This document shows positions 50,569 to 58,915 of a stretch of 64,000 bases of DNA, one piece after another. The position numbers and the translations under genes were made by a program. Below the pieces are notes generated by a model. The model was not told the DNA's origin and did no database searches. It saw nothing but the letters and a program-made list of their open reading frames with translations. Source of the DNA: Nocardioides campestrisoli (GTDB lineage Bacteria > Actinomycetota > Actinomycetes > Propionibacteriales > Nocardioidaceae); contig NZ_CP061768.1 in NCBI RefSeq assembly GCF_013624435.2, positions 186,001 to 250,000 on the forward strand. Reading direction: 5' to 3'. Each line of letters starts with the position of its first letter. Within the stretch, counting starts at the first letter, position 1.

Positions 50569-52080
50569 ATGAGCGCTCACGAGGTCCAGCACAGCGAGGG
50601 CCAGCACGTCGACGTCCTGATCATCGGTGCCGGCCTGTCGGGCGTCGGCGCGGCCAGCCAGCTGAGCCGCGAGCTGCCCGGCAAGAGCTACCTGGTGCTC
50701 GAGCGCCGCCCCCGGATGGGCGGCACCTGGGACCTGTTCCGCTACCCCGGCGTCCGGTCGGACTCCGACATGTTCACCCTCGGCTACCGGTTCAAGCCGT
50801 GGCGCGGGGAGAAGGCGCTGGCCGACGGCGCCTCGATCCTGGAGTACGTCAAGGAGACGGCCGCCGAGCACGGGGTCGACCGGCACGTGCGATACGACCG
50901 CACGGTCCGCTCCGCCGACTGGGACTCCGACGCCGCACTCTGGACGGTCACCGTCGAGACCCGCCGCGAGGACGTGGGCGGCGGGATGATCACCGCGCAC
51001 GAGACCTACACCTGCTCCTTCCTGTGGGCGTGCAGCGGCTACTACGACTACGACCGGGGCTACCTGCCCGAGCTGCCCGGCCTTGCCGACTTCGGCGGCA
51101 CCGTGGTGCACCCCCAGCACTGGCCCGAAGGCCTGGACTACGCCGGCAAGCGGGTGGTGGTGATCGGCTCCGGCGCGACCGCGGTGACCCTGGTGCCGGC
51201 GATGGCGCTGCCGGGAGTCGAGGAGGGCGGGGCGGCGCACGTGACCATGCTGCAGCGCTCCCCGACGTACGTGCTCCCGGTGCCGGGCGTGGACAAGATC
51301 GGCCGGGCGGTCAAGCGGGTGCTGCCGGAGAAGGCGTCGTACGTCGTGACCCGGTGGAAGAACGTCGCCCAGGCGACGATCCTCTTCCAGGCCTCGCAGA
51401 AGTGGCCCGGCCCGGTGCGCCGGATGATCCGCAAGCTCAACGCCAAGATGCTGCCCGAGGGCTACCCGGTCGACGTGCACTTCAAGCCGACCTACGGCCC
51501 GTGGGACCAGCGGATGTGCCTGGTCCCCGACGGCGACCTGTTCGCCGCGATCCGCAGCGGCGACGCGGCGGTGGCGACCGGCACCATCGAGACGTTCGAC
51601 GAGACCGGCATCCGGCTGACCGACGGGACGCACCTGGACGCCGACCTGGTGGTCACCGCCACCGGCCTCAACCTGCTCGCCTTCGGCGGGATGGAGCTGC
51701 GCCTCGACGGCAAGCCCGTCGACGTCACGCAGACGATGGCCTACAAGGCGATGATGCTCTCCGGCGTGCCGAACTTCGCCTACACGATCGGCTACACCAA
51801 CGCGTCCTGGACGCTCAAGGCCGACCTGGTCGCCGAGTACGTCTGCCGGCTGCTGGCGCACCTGGACGAGACGGGTGCCCGCTCCGCCGTGCCGGTCCGC
51901 GACCCCGAGGTGGGCGAGGAGCCGTTCATGGACTTCGGTGCCGGCTACGTGCTGCGCGCGCTCGACCGGCTGCCCAAGCAGGGCTCGGTCGAGCCGTGGA
52001 AGCTGCGGCAGAACTACGTGCACGACGTGCGGACGATCCGGCGCGGTGCGATCGACGACGGGGTGCTCGCGTTCCGGTGA
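50569..52080 (+). CDS. Flavin-containing monooxygenase, Baeyer-Villiger (EthA-like)
   Basis: This 503-residue flavoprotein binds FAD through 'LIIGAGLSGVGAASQLS' and NADPH through VVVIGSGATAVTLVP. The Baeyer-Villiger fingerprint F-x-G-x3-H-x3-W is present at residues 175-185 (FGGTVVHPQHW). It would insert oxygen into ketones, sulfides or thioamides; the close size and pattern to mycobacterial EthA is an observation, not a proof of the substrate. A -10-like TATGTT lies 6 bases before the ATG, with CTGACG 18 bases further upstream, so the mRNA is probably leaderless. Confidence 0.88.
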   Translation: MSAHEVQHSEGQHVDVLIIGAGLSGVGAASQLSRELPGKSYLVLERRPRMGGTWDLFRYPGVRSDSDMFTLGYRFKPWRGEKALADGASILEYVKETAAEHGVDRHVRYDRTVRSADWDSDAALWTVTVETRREDVGGGMITAHETYTCSFLWACSGYYDYDRGYLPELPGLADFGGTVVHPQHWPEGLDYAGKRVVVIGSGATAVTLVPAMALPGVEEGGAAHVTMLQRSPTYVLPVPGVDKIGRAVKRVLPEKASYVVTRWKNVAQATILFQASQKWPGPVRRMIRKLNAKMLPEGYPVDVHFKPTYGPWDQRMCLVPDGDLFAAIRSGDAAVATGTIETFDETGIRLTDGTHLDADLVVTATGLNLLAFGGMELRLDGKPVDVTQTMAYKAMMLSGVPNFAYTIGYTNASWTLKADLVAEYVCRLLAHLDETGARSAVPVRDPEVGEEPFMDFGAGYVLRALDRLPKQGSVEPWKLRQNYVHDVRTIRRGAIDDGVLAFR

Positions 52081-52092
52081 GGCCCCAGGCGG

Positions 52093-53385
52093 CTACAGCG
52101 AGCTGACCGCCCCGACCGATTCCGGGGAGAACCCCGGGAAGGTCTGGGCGGGGGAGGCGCCCAGCCGCGCCGCCGCGACCTCGGCCAGCACCGAGCGGTA
52201 GTCGGTGGTGACCAGCAGGTCGCCGTCGCTGCTGTCGGTCAGGCCTGGCCAGCGACCGTGGTAGCCGCCGTTCACCCCCGCGCCGAGGAGCAGCATCACG
52301 TTGCCGTGCCCGTGGTCGAGCCCGTAGTTGGCGTTCTCCCGGGTACGCCGGCCGAACTCCGAGATCGTCACCACCGTCACCCGGTCGGCCAGCGGGCCGA
52401 GGTCGGTGAAGAACGCCGCGAGCGCCTGGGCGAAGTCACCTGCCATCTTCTGCATCGAGCCCCACTCCAGCGTGCCCAGGTCGCTGTGGTGGTCCCAGTC
52501 GCCGTGGTCGACGGTGAAGACCTCCGCACCGACGTCGCCGCGGATCGTCCGGGCCACCCCGGCCAGGGCCGAGGCCAGGTCGCCCCGGGGGTAGGTCGCG
52601 CCGTGCTGCGCCTGCTCGGGCACCGCGCGCACCGGGCCGAAGTCGGCCACCGCCGCCATCGCCGACCGGGCGCCCGCGCCCAGCGGCCCGTCCACCCCGC
52701 CCCACATCGTCTGCAGCGAGCGCCGGCGCCGCGGCCCCTGGTCGCCGTCGGCGCCGGCGAGGGCCATCGACTTCACGTCCCGGTACGCCGAGGTGGCGCG
52801 CGCGCCGTACAGGGACGTGGGCGGGGTGGAGGTGCCCACCCCGACCGCGCGCAACGGGTGGTCGTAGGCGTCGCGGGCGATCAGCCGGTTGAGCCAGCCC
52901 ACCCGCTCCCGCGACCCCGGGTCGGCGTCCTCGACCGCCTCCATCGCCGCGAAGTGCGAGCGGTTGGGCACCGCCAGGCCGGTGGCGTGCACGCTGGCCA
53001 TCCGCCCCGACTCCCACAGCGGGAGCAGCGGCGCCAGGTTGGGGTGCAGCCCGAAGAAGCCGTCCTTGGCCAGCAGCCGCTCCGCGGGGATGCCGATCCG
53101 CGGGCGGGCCGCGTAGTACGCCGGGTCGCCGTGCGGCACGACCAGGCTCATCCCGTCGACCGCCCCGCGCATCGACAGCACCACCAGCACCCGGCCCGCC
53201 GGGCGCACGGCGCCGAAGGCCGGCGGCGCGAAGCTGGTCGAGACCACCGCCGAGCCGAAGACGCTCGTGGTGGACAGGGCCGCCGCGGCCCCGGCCGCCC
53301 GCAGCAGTCCCCGGCGGGAGATCCCCGCGGCGGCGTACTCGGCGCAGCAGCTGCGGGGTTCGGCGGCAGTCATGGCGGGCCTCAT
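52093..53385 (-). CDS. DUF1501 exported protein
   Basis: This 430-residue protein has a twin-arginine signal (ISRRGLLRAAG, Arg24-Arg25) and a sulfatase-like DUF1501 fold with 'RVLVVLSMRGAVDGMSLVVP' and 'DHGDWDHHSDLG', 'VVTISEFGRRTRENANYGLD', GHGNVMLLLGAGVNGG. The conserved Glu, Arg and His residues suggest a metal site. The ATG at 53385 overlaps the stop of the preceding DUF1800 gene by 4 bases (ATGA). The two proteins are usually encoded together in bacteria and are thought to work as a pair, but their activity is not known. Confidence 0.87.
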   Translation of the reverse strand: MRPAMTAAEPRSCCAEYAAAGISRRGLLRAAGAAAALSTTSVFGSAVVSTSFAPPAFGAVRPAGRVLVVLSMRGAVDGMSLVVPHGDPAYYAARPRIGIPAERLLAKDGFFGLHPNLAPLLPLWESGRMASVHATGLAVPNRSHFAAMEAVEDADPGSRERVGWLNRLIARDAYDHPLRAVGVGTSTPPTSLYGARATSAYRDVKSMALAGADGDQGPRRRRSLQTMWGGVDGPLGAGARSAMAAVADFGPVRAVPEQAQHGATYPRGDLASALAGVARTIRGDVGAEVFTVDHGDWDHHSDLGTLEWGSMQKMAGDFAQALAAFFTDLGPLADRVTVVTISEFGRRTRENANYGLDHGHGNVMLLLGAGVNGGYHGRWPGLTDSSDGDLLVTTDYRSVLAEVAAARLGASPAQTFPGFSPESVGAVSSL

Positions 53386-54977
53386 CGGGTCAGGTGGAAC
53401 GGGGAGTCGAGGAAGACGGTGAGCAGGTGCGGCATCTGCCACTTCACCAGCGCGTGGTCCTTGTCGATGCGGCTGCGCTGCTTGAGCCCCGTGGCCTGGC
53501 AGGCGGCCCGGACCAGGCTGCGCGGCGCCGACCGGCCGAGCAGCTCCTCGCTGAGGTGGTCGACCAGCTCGTCGAACCGGATCGAGCGCCGCTTGCGGCT
53601 CAGCGGCACCCAGGCGCGGTGCGGCCGGTGCTTGACGTCCTGCTTGGGCCACCAGCCGCCGGCCAGGTTGAGGTGCACCCGCAGCGAGGCCAGGAACCGG
53701 GAGGTGGACGACCAGGCAGCCGCGTGGTCGGGCAGCCCGTCGGGGCGCGGCCAGGCGAACGGGTAGGTGCCCAGGTCGCCGGCCTGCCACAGGATCGCGT
53801 TGGCCGCCGCCTCGGGGCCGGTCGGGCGGCGCAGCTGCACCCGCAGCGCCCGGTAGGTGGCCACCAGGTCGTCGGGAGCAGTGCGCACCTTGGCGCCGCG
53901 CGAGGCCGCGAACTCCTGGTCGGCGATCAGCGCCCGGAGCACCGGGACGACGGCGGTGTCGGAGTCGAGGTAGACCCGGGCCAGCTTGGCCACGAGCCGC
54001 TCCGACGGCTCGTCGGAGACGAACCGGACGGCGATCCTGCGGGCCACGGTGCGCGCGGTCTGCGGGTGCCGCGCCAGGTGGTCGAGGTAGGCCCGCAGCA
54101 CCGGCTGGCCGTCGGCGGAGCCGTTGGCGTGGGTGAAGCCCGCGACCGAGACCGGTCCGGTGGCGTGCGACTCGGGGTCGTACCAGACCCGCCAGGTCTT
54201 CCAGGTGTCCACGCGCAGGCCGGTGAGGATCCGCGCGGAGTCCCGCACGTCGGCCTCGGAGTAGTGGCCCGCCCCCAGGGTGAAGAGCTCCAGCAGCTCG
54301 CGCCCCAGGTTCTCGTTGGGCGCCCGCTTGGTGGAGACCGCGTTGTCCAGGTGCACCCCCATCGCGGGGTGGGTGACCGCGACCCGCAGCAGCTCGGCGT
54401 ACTTGCCCAGCGCGTGCGAGCGCACCGCCTTGCCGTACGCCGCCCGGAACAGCGCCGCACCCTCGCCGCGGGCCGGCACGTGCAGGTGGTTCTCCCAGAG
54501 CTCGGTCATCACCTCCAGCACCTGGCGGCGCGAGTGGATGCGCCGCGCCAGCACCCAGCGCTGGTAGTTGGCGTCGGCGTCCCACATCGTCTCCACGCCG
54601 GCCTTGTCCCGCGCCCAGATCTCCTCGGGAGCGGCGTTGACCGAGGGCCACCAGGTCGCCGAGGTCTCGTAGAAGGTGTCGGGGTAGCCGCCGGTGACCT
54701 GCCGGTCGAACCACCGCTCGAACGAGCGGGCCTTCGTGACCTCGCGCGCCAGGTCGGGGGTCCAGCCGTAGCTGAACCGGGAGAGCGCGTGCAGGGTCGC
54801 GGCCGAGGAGGCGGTGCGCTTGCGGGCCTTCCCGCGCTTGGGCCGGCTCTTTCCCGACTTCTTCCTGGGCCCTCGGGCGGCCTCGGCGGTGGCGGGCAGG
54901 GCGGTGAGCAGCGCCGTACCGGTTCCGACGGAGCCCGCCCGGAGCAGGGCGCGACGGGAGGAGACGGAGGCGGCCAT
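53382..54977 (-). CDS. DUF1800 exported protein
   Basis: This 531-residue protein has a twin-arginine signal (SSRRALLRAG, residues 6-15), a Lys/Arg-rich linker (residues 40-60) and the DUF1800 domain with 'TLHALSRFSYGWTPDLAREV', 'MTELWENHLHVPARG', 'HPAMGVHLDNAVSTKRAPNE', and 'NLGRELLELFTLGAGHYSEA' (conserved E-L-L-E-L-F core). The ATG at 54977 is preferred over a start 99 bases upstream because the Tat motif begins just after it. It is the upstream partner of the DUF1501 gene. Role unknown; the pair acts outside the membrane. Confidence 0.85.
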   Translation of the reverse strand: MAASVSSRRALLRAGSVGTGTALLTALPATAEAARGPRKKSGKSRPKRGKARKRTASSAATLHALSRFSYGWTPDLAREVTKARSFERWFDRQVTGGYPDTFYETSATWWPSVNAAPEEIWARDKAGVETMWDADANYQRWVLARRIHSRRQVLEVMTELWENHLHVPARGEGAALFRAAYGKAVRSHALGKYAELLRVAVTHPAMGVHLDNAVSTKRAPNENLGRELLELFTLGAGHYSEADVRDSARILTGLRVDTWKTWRVWYDPESHATGPVSVAGFTHANGSADGQPVLRAYLDHLARHPQTARTVARRIAVRFVSDEPSERLVAKLARVYLDSDTAVVPVLRALIADQEFAASRGAKVRTAPDDLVATYRALRVQLRRPTGPEAAANAILWQAGDLGTYPFAWPRPDGLPDHAAAWSSTSRFLASLRVHLNLAGGWWPKQDVKHRPHRAWVPLSRKRRSIRFDELVDHLSEELLGRSAPRSLVRAACQATGLKQRSRIDKDHALVKWQMPHLLTVFLDSPFHLTR

Positions 54978-55194
54978 GGGGACCCCATCGGCAGGCAGCG
55001 CGCCGGGCTGAGGAAGGGCGAGGATTCCCCGGATATCGAACCGGGGGAGTAGTGTCCGACGCAGACGGCTCGTCAAGTCTTGCCTCGACCGTCATGCGGG
55101 TGCTCGATCATCCGCCCTCACGATCCAGTGAGGCACGCAGCAGCCCAGGTCGTACGCCGACCGTGCTGCCAGCCCCGCCGCCCGGCGGAAGCGC

Positions 55195-55211
55195 GTTGGT
55201 GAGACACCAAC
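55195..55211 (+). promoter_or_regulatory. Hairpin in the leader of the second DEAD-box helicase gene
   Basis: GTTGGTG-AGA-CACCAAC is a perfect 7-base stem with a 3-base loop, 13 bases before the ATG at 55225. If transcribed, it lies directly next to the ribosome-binding region, where opening or closing could change initiation, for example with temperature. Confidence 0.45.
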
Positions 55212-55224
55212 CGAAAGATCGCAC

Positions 55225-56724
55225 ATGAACTTCGCCGAACTCGGCGTGCCCTCGAACCTGTCCGCAGTGCTCGAGGCCCAAGGAATCACCGTCCCCACCC
55301 CGATCCAGGCCGCGACGCTGCCTGACTCGCTGGCCGGGCGCGACGTGCTCGGCCGCGGCCGCACCGGCTCGGGCAAGACCTTCGCCTTCCTGCTGCCGCT
55401 GGTGGCCCGCCTCGACGCGAGCAAGATGCCGGCGATGCCGCGCAAGCCGCGCGCGCTGATCATGGCGCCGACCCGCGAGCTGGTCACCCAGATCCGCGAG
55501 TCGCTGCTGCCGCTGGCCGCGGAGGCCGGGCTCACCACCCAGACCGTCTTCGGCGGCGTGGGCCAGGGCCCGCAGGTCGCCGGTCTGAAGAAGGGCGTCG
55601 ACATCGTCATCGCCTGCCCCGGCCGGCTCGAGGACCTGATGGGCCAGGGCCACTGCGACCTGTCCGCGATCGAGGTCACCATCCTCGACGAGGCCGACCA
55701 CATGGCCGACCTGGGCTTCCTGCCCGGCGTCAAGCGGATCATGGACAAGACCCCGAAGCAGGGCCAGCGGCTGCTCTTCTCCGCGACCCTGGACAAGGCG
55801 ATCGACGTCCTGGTCAAGCGCTACCTGACCAACCCGGTCACCCACCAGGCCGACTCGGCGCAGTCGCCGGTCGCCAAGATGTCGCACCACGTGCTGCACG
55901 TGGGCCGCGAGCAGCGGGTGCCGGTGCTGGTCGACCTGACCAGCGCGCCGGGCCGCACGGTGATCTTCACCCGCACCAAGCACGGCGCCAAGGCGCTGGC
56001 CCGCCAGCTCAACAGCAAGGGCGTGCCCGCCGTCGAGCTGCACGGCAACCTGTCGCAGAACGCGCGCACCCGGAACATGGACGCCTTCCACTCCGGCAAG
56101 GCCTCCACCCTGGTGGCCACCGACGTCGCGGCCCGCGGCATCCACGTCGACGACGTGGCGCTGGTCGTGCACGCCGACCCGCCGGCCGAGCACAAGGCCT
56201 ACCTGCACCGCTCGGGCCGTACCGCCCGCGCCGGTGCCGAGGGCACCGTGGTGACCCTGATGACCGACGAGCAGGTGCGCGACGTGCGCGACCTGACCCG
56301 GCTGGCCGGCATCAAGCCGACCACCACCAAGGTCACCTCGCTGGGTCACCCGATCCTGGTCCAGCTGGCCCCGGGCGAGCGCACGCTGGTCCCGGGCGGT
56401 TACGCACCCCCGGCTCCGGTGGGCGCTCGCAGCGCCGGCGAGCCGGGCCAGGCGCGTCAGGGTGGCGGCGGTCGCGGCCGTGGCCGTCGTTCCGGCGGCG
56501 GTGCCAAGCCCGGCGCCAAGCCGGCCGCCCAGGGCGGCCAGTCCCGCGGCGGTCAGTCGCGCCGCGCGGGGGCAGGTGCCGCGAGCGGTGCCGGCGCCTC
56601 GACCGGTGGTCAGCGGAGCGGCCAGGGTCGCAGCCGTCGCGGCGGCTCCGGCAGCGCCTCGGTCTACAGCACCTCCACCGGCGGCTCCTCGCACACCGCC
56701 GCCTCGTTCAGCGGACGCCGCTGA
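55225..56724 (+). CDS. DEAD-box RNA helicase with Gly/Arg-rich tail (RhlE-like)
   Basis: This 499-residue helicase has the motifs Q (FAELGVP ... VPTPIQ), GRTGSGKT at residues 45-52, APTRELVTQ, CPGRLEDL, DEAD, SAT, IFTRTKH, ATDVAARGIHV and HRSGRTARAG. The last 90 residues are a disordered tail rich in Gly, Arg, Ser and Ala ('GQARQGGGGRGRGRRSGGG'), a type that binds RNA. It differs from the first helicase of the window (no DbpA domain). Its leader carries a hairpin next to the start codon, and a strong terminator follows it. Confidence 0.92.
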   Translation: MNFAELGVPSNLSAVLEAQGITVPTPIQAATLPDSLAGRDVLGRGRTGSGKTFAFLLPLVARLDASKMPAMPRKPRALIMAPTRELVTQIRESLLPLAAEAGLTTQTVFGGVGQGPQVAGLKKGVDIVIACPGRLEDLMGQGHCDLSAIEVTILDEADHMADLGFLPGVKRIMDKTPKQGQRLLFSATLDKAIDVLVKRYLTNPVTHQADSAQSPVAKMSHHVLHVGREQRVPVLVDLTSAPGRTVIFTRTKHGAKALARQLNSKGVPAVELHGNLSQNARTRNMDAFHSGKASTLVATDVAARGIHVDDVALVVHADPPAEHKAYLHRSGRTARAGAEGTVVTLMTDEQVRDVRDLTRLAGIKPTTTKVTSLGHPILVQLAPGERTLVPGGYAPPAPVGARSAGEPGQARQGGGGRGRGRRSGGGAKPGAKPAAQGGQSRGGQSRRAGAGAASGAGASTGGQRSGQGRSRRGGSGSASVYSTSTGGSSHTAASFSGRR

Positions 56725-56734
56725 CCCAGCACGA

Positions 56735-56770
56735 GGACGCCCCCGCACCCCTCCGGGTGCGGGGGCGTCC
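56735..56770 (+). terminator. Strong hairpin terminator after the DEAD-box helicase gene
   Basis: GGACGCCCCCGCACCC (56735-56750) and GGGTGCGGGGGCGTCC (56755-56770) are perfectly complementary around the loop CTCC, 11 bases after the stop. No T run follows, as is usual in this type of genome. Confidence 0.85.
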
Positions 56771-56798
56771 GTGTCTCCCCCTCGTAGAGTCGGGAGGC

Positions 56799-57521
56799 AT
56801 GGAGGTCGGGAGCGGGGCGAGGACCGAGGGGCGCGTCGCGGCGTGGCTGCGGCGGGCCCTGTGGGACATGGTCCCCCGCGACCAGCGCGACACCCCCGCG
56901 GCGCTGCGCCGGCGCCAGGTGGTCACCGCGCTGGTGCTCATCGTCGGTGCGCTCACCCTCGGCTGGTCGCTGCGGATCGAGCCCGGTGACGGCCTCTTCT
57001 ACGTCGCCACGTTCGCGCTGGCCGCGGTCTGGACCGTGGGCTCCTTCGCCTCGGGCCGCCTGCACCTGGGCCGGATCGCCTTCGGTGACCGGCTCACCCG
57101 GCCGGTGCTCACCCCGCTGGTCATCGGCTTCGGCCTGGCCGGGGTCTTCGTGGCCGGCGCGCTGGTGGTGCGCCAGATCCCCTGGCTCGACGAGCAGGTG
57201 CGCTCGGTGCTCGACTTCGCCGACCAGGGCTCGGTGCCGCTGCTGGTGCTGATCACCACGGTCAACGGGATCGCGGAGGAGCTCTTCTTCCGGGGAGCGG
57301 TGTACGCCGCGGTGCCGCGGCACCCGGTGCTCTGGACGAGCCTGGCCTACCTGGTCGTCACCCTGGCCACCGGCAACGTGATGCTCGCCTTCGCCGCCGC
57401 GCTGCTCGGCGTGCTGTGCGGCCTGGAGCGGCGCGCCTCGGGCGGCATCCTGGCGCCGATCCTCACCCACCTGAGCTGGTCGCTGACCATGCTGCTGGTG
57501 CTGCCGCTGGTCTTCGGCTGA
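56799..57521 (+). CDS. CPBP family intramembrane metalloprotease
   Basis: This 240-residue protein has about seven membrane helices and the CPBP motifs: Glu160-Glu161 with Arg165 in GIAEELFFRGAVYA (EExxxR) and 'GILAPILTHLSWSLTMLL' with the conserved His. Members cut or bind substrates within the membrane and include CAAX prenyl proteases and bacteriocin-immunity proteins. The target here is unknown. GGGAGG supports the ATG at 56799, and TAGAGT lies just upstream, which may serve as a -10. It converges with an SDR gene, 19 bases between the stops. Confidence 0.85.
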   Translation: MEVGSGARTEGRVAAWLRRALWDMVPRDQRDTPAALRRRQVVTALVLIVGALTLGWSLRIEPGDGLFYVATFALAAVWTVGSFASGRLHLGRIAFGDRLTRPVLTPLVIGFGLAGVFVAGALVVRQIPWLDEQVRSVLDFADQGSVPLLVLITTVNGIAEELFFRGAVYAAVPRHPVLWTSLAYLVVTLATGNVMLAFAAALLGVLCGLERRASGGILAPILTHLSWSLTMLLVLPLVFG

Positions 57522-57540
57522 CCGGGCGGCAGACGGCGAC

Positions 57541-58434
57541 TCAGCGCCCGGCCTCCTCCAACGCGCGGCGGACCGCCTCCTCGTAGCTGGTCGGCTCGAA
57601 CGGGACCAGGTCGCGGATCGAGGTGTCGGAGACGACCACCTCGGTGCCCATCGAGTCGATCAGGTTGCGGCCGGTGGTGGCGTCGATGTCGGTGACCAGC
57701 GCCAGCCAGTACGACGAGAGCTTGGGCGTGAAGACCGGGACCGGGACGATCGGCCTCGCCTCGCCGAGCATCACCTCCGAGGCGAGCTCGAGCATCCGGC
57801 GGTAGGTCAGCACCTCGGGCCCGCCGATCTCGAAGATCCGGTCCCTGGCCTCCTCCCGGCCCACCACCCCGACCAGGTAGCGGGTCACGTCGTCCAGCGC
57901 GATCGGCTGGGTGCGGGTCTCGGCCCACTTCGGCACCACCATCGCCGGGAGGTTCTTCACCAGCTGGCGGGTGATCTCCCAGGAGACGCCGCCGTGCCCG
58001 ACCACGATCGCCGCACGGAGCACCGTCACCGGCACCCCGCCCTCGCCCAGCAGCCGCTCCACCTGGCGGCGGCTGCGCAGGTGTGCGGAGAGCTCGCCGT
58101 CCTCGTCGCCCAGCCCGCCGAGGTAGACGATCTGCTCGACCCCGGCCTTGGCCGCCTGGGCGCCGAAGGTGCGGGCCGCGAGGGCGTCCTCGTCCTCGAA
58201 GTCGTCGCGGTCCAGGGAGTGGACCAGGTAGACCGCCACGTCCGCGCCCGCCATCGCCTTCGCCAGGCTCTCGGCGTCGGTGACGTCGGCGCCCACCGGC
58301 GTGCCCGGGCCGTCGTACGCCTCCGGCCGTCGGGTCATCGCCCGGACGTCGTGCCCCTCCTCCAGCAGCGCCGGGACCAGCCGGCTGCCGACGAAGCCGG
58401 TGGCGCCTGTGACGAGGACGGTGTGCGAGGCCAT
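57541..58434 (-). CDS. NAD(P)-binding atypical SDR (NmrA/complex I 39 kDa-like)
   Basis: This 297-residue protein has an N-terminal Rossmann motif (VLVTGATGFVGSRLVPALL) and the pattern of atypical SDRs, 'TVLRAAIVVGHGG' and 'QPIALDDVTRYLVGVV', without a clear YxxxK pair. Relatives act as NAD(P) sensors or reduce quinone-like compounds. The -10-like TAGAGT lies 7 bases before the ATG and overlaps the promoter of the divergent pyridoxamine-oxidase-like gene. The substrate is unknown. Confidence 0.82.
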   Translation of the reverse strand: MASHTVLVTGATGFVGSRLVPALLEEGHDVRAMTRRPEAYDGPGTPVGADVTDAESLAKAMAGADVAVYLVHSLDRDDFEDEDALAARTFGAQAAKAGVEQIVYLGGLGDEDGELSAHLRSRRQVERLLGEGGVPVTVLRAAIVVGHGGVSWEITRQLVKNLPAMVVPKWAETRTQPIALDDVTRYLVGVVGREEARDRIFEIGGPEVLTYRRMLELASEVMLGEARPIVPVPVFTPKLSSYWLALVTDIDATTGRNLIDSMGTEVVVSDTSIRDLVPFEPTSYEEAVRRALEEAGR

Positions 58435-58441
58435 GCTGCCG

Positions 58442-58461
58442 ACTCTAGGCAGGAGTAGGTT
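58442..58461. promoter_or_regulatory. Back-to-back -10 elements of two divergent leaderless genes
   Basis: On the minus strand TAGAGT (58442-58447) stands 7 bases before the SDR start. On the plus strand TAGGTT (58456-58461) stands 7 bases before the ATG at 58469. Only 34 bases separate the two start codons, so the promoters must share DNA and could be co-regulated. Confidence 0.45.
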
Positions 58462-58468
58462 GGATGGT

Positions 58469-58897
58469 ATGAGCAGCGACTTTGTCCCGGGACCCCTCGA
58501 CGAGGCGGAGGTGTGGGAGTTCCTGCGCGGCCACGAGCTCGGCCGCCTCGCCTTCCACCTCCTCGACGAGGTGCACATCGCGCCGATCAACTACGCCGTC
58601 GACCACGACACCCTGCTCTTCCGCACCGCGGAGGGCAGCAAGCTCCTCGGGGTGGTGATGAACTCCGACGTGGCCTTCGAGGTCGACGAGCACGACGAGC
58701 AGCAGGCGACCAGCGTGGTGATCCGCGGGGTCGCCCGCAAGCTCGAGGAGGACGAGGAGCACCGTGCCGAGCACGTGCCCCTGCGTCCGTGGGTCGACTC
58801 GCTGAAGTACAACGTGGTCGAGATCCGGCCGACCGAGATCTCCGGCCGCCGGTTCCACCTCGACCGCCCCTGGCTGCACATGCGCCCCGGCGCCTGA
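58469..58897 (+). CDS. Pyridoxamine 5'-phosphate oxidase-like protein
   Basis: This 142-residue protein is a single split-barrel flavin- or F420-binding domain with the usual pattern 'HELGRLAFHLLDEVHIAPIN' then 'YAVDHDTLLFRTAEGSKLLG' and the terminal DRPWLHMRP. Members of this group reduce or oxidise small molecules or bind heme. The specific cofactor cannot be told from the sequence; deazaflavin (F420) binding is common in actinobacterial relatives. The ATG at 58469 follows TAGGTT by 7 bases and also AGGAG by 13 bases. It is divergent from the SDR gene. Confidence 0.78.
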   Translation: MSSDFVPGPLDEAEVWEFLRGHELGRLAFHLLDEVHIAPINYAVDHDTLLFRTAEGSKLLGVVMNSDVAFEVDEHDEQQATSVVIRGVARKLEEDEEHRAEHVPLRPWVDSLKYNVVEIRPTEISGRRFHLDRPWLHMRPGA

Positions 58898-58915
58898 ACT
58901 CCCCCGGCGCCTAGG

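Noticed and set aside
52093..55095. One 1,000-residue minus-strand protein
   Set aside because: Only its C-terminal part is DUF1501; the rest is a shifted frame of the DUF1800 gene, which has its own coherent sequence. The two genes overlap by 4 bases.
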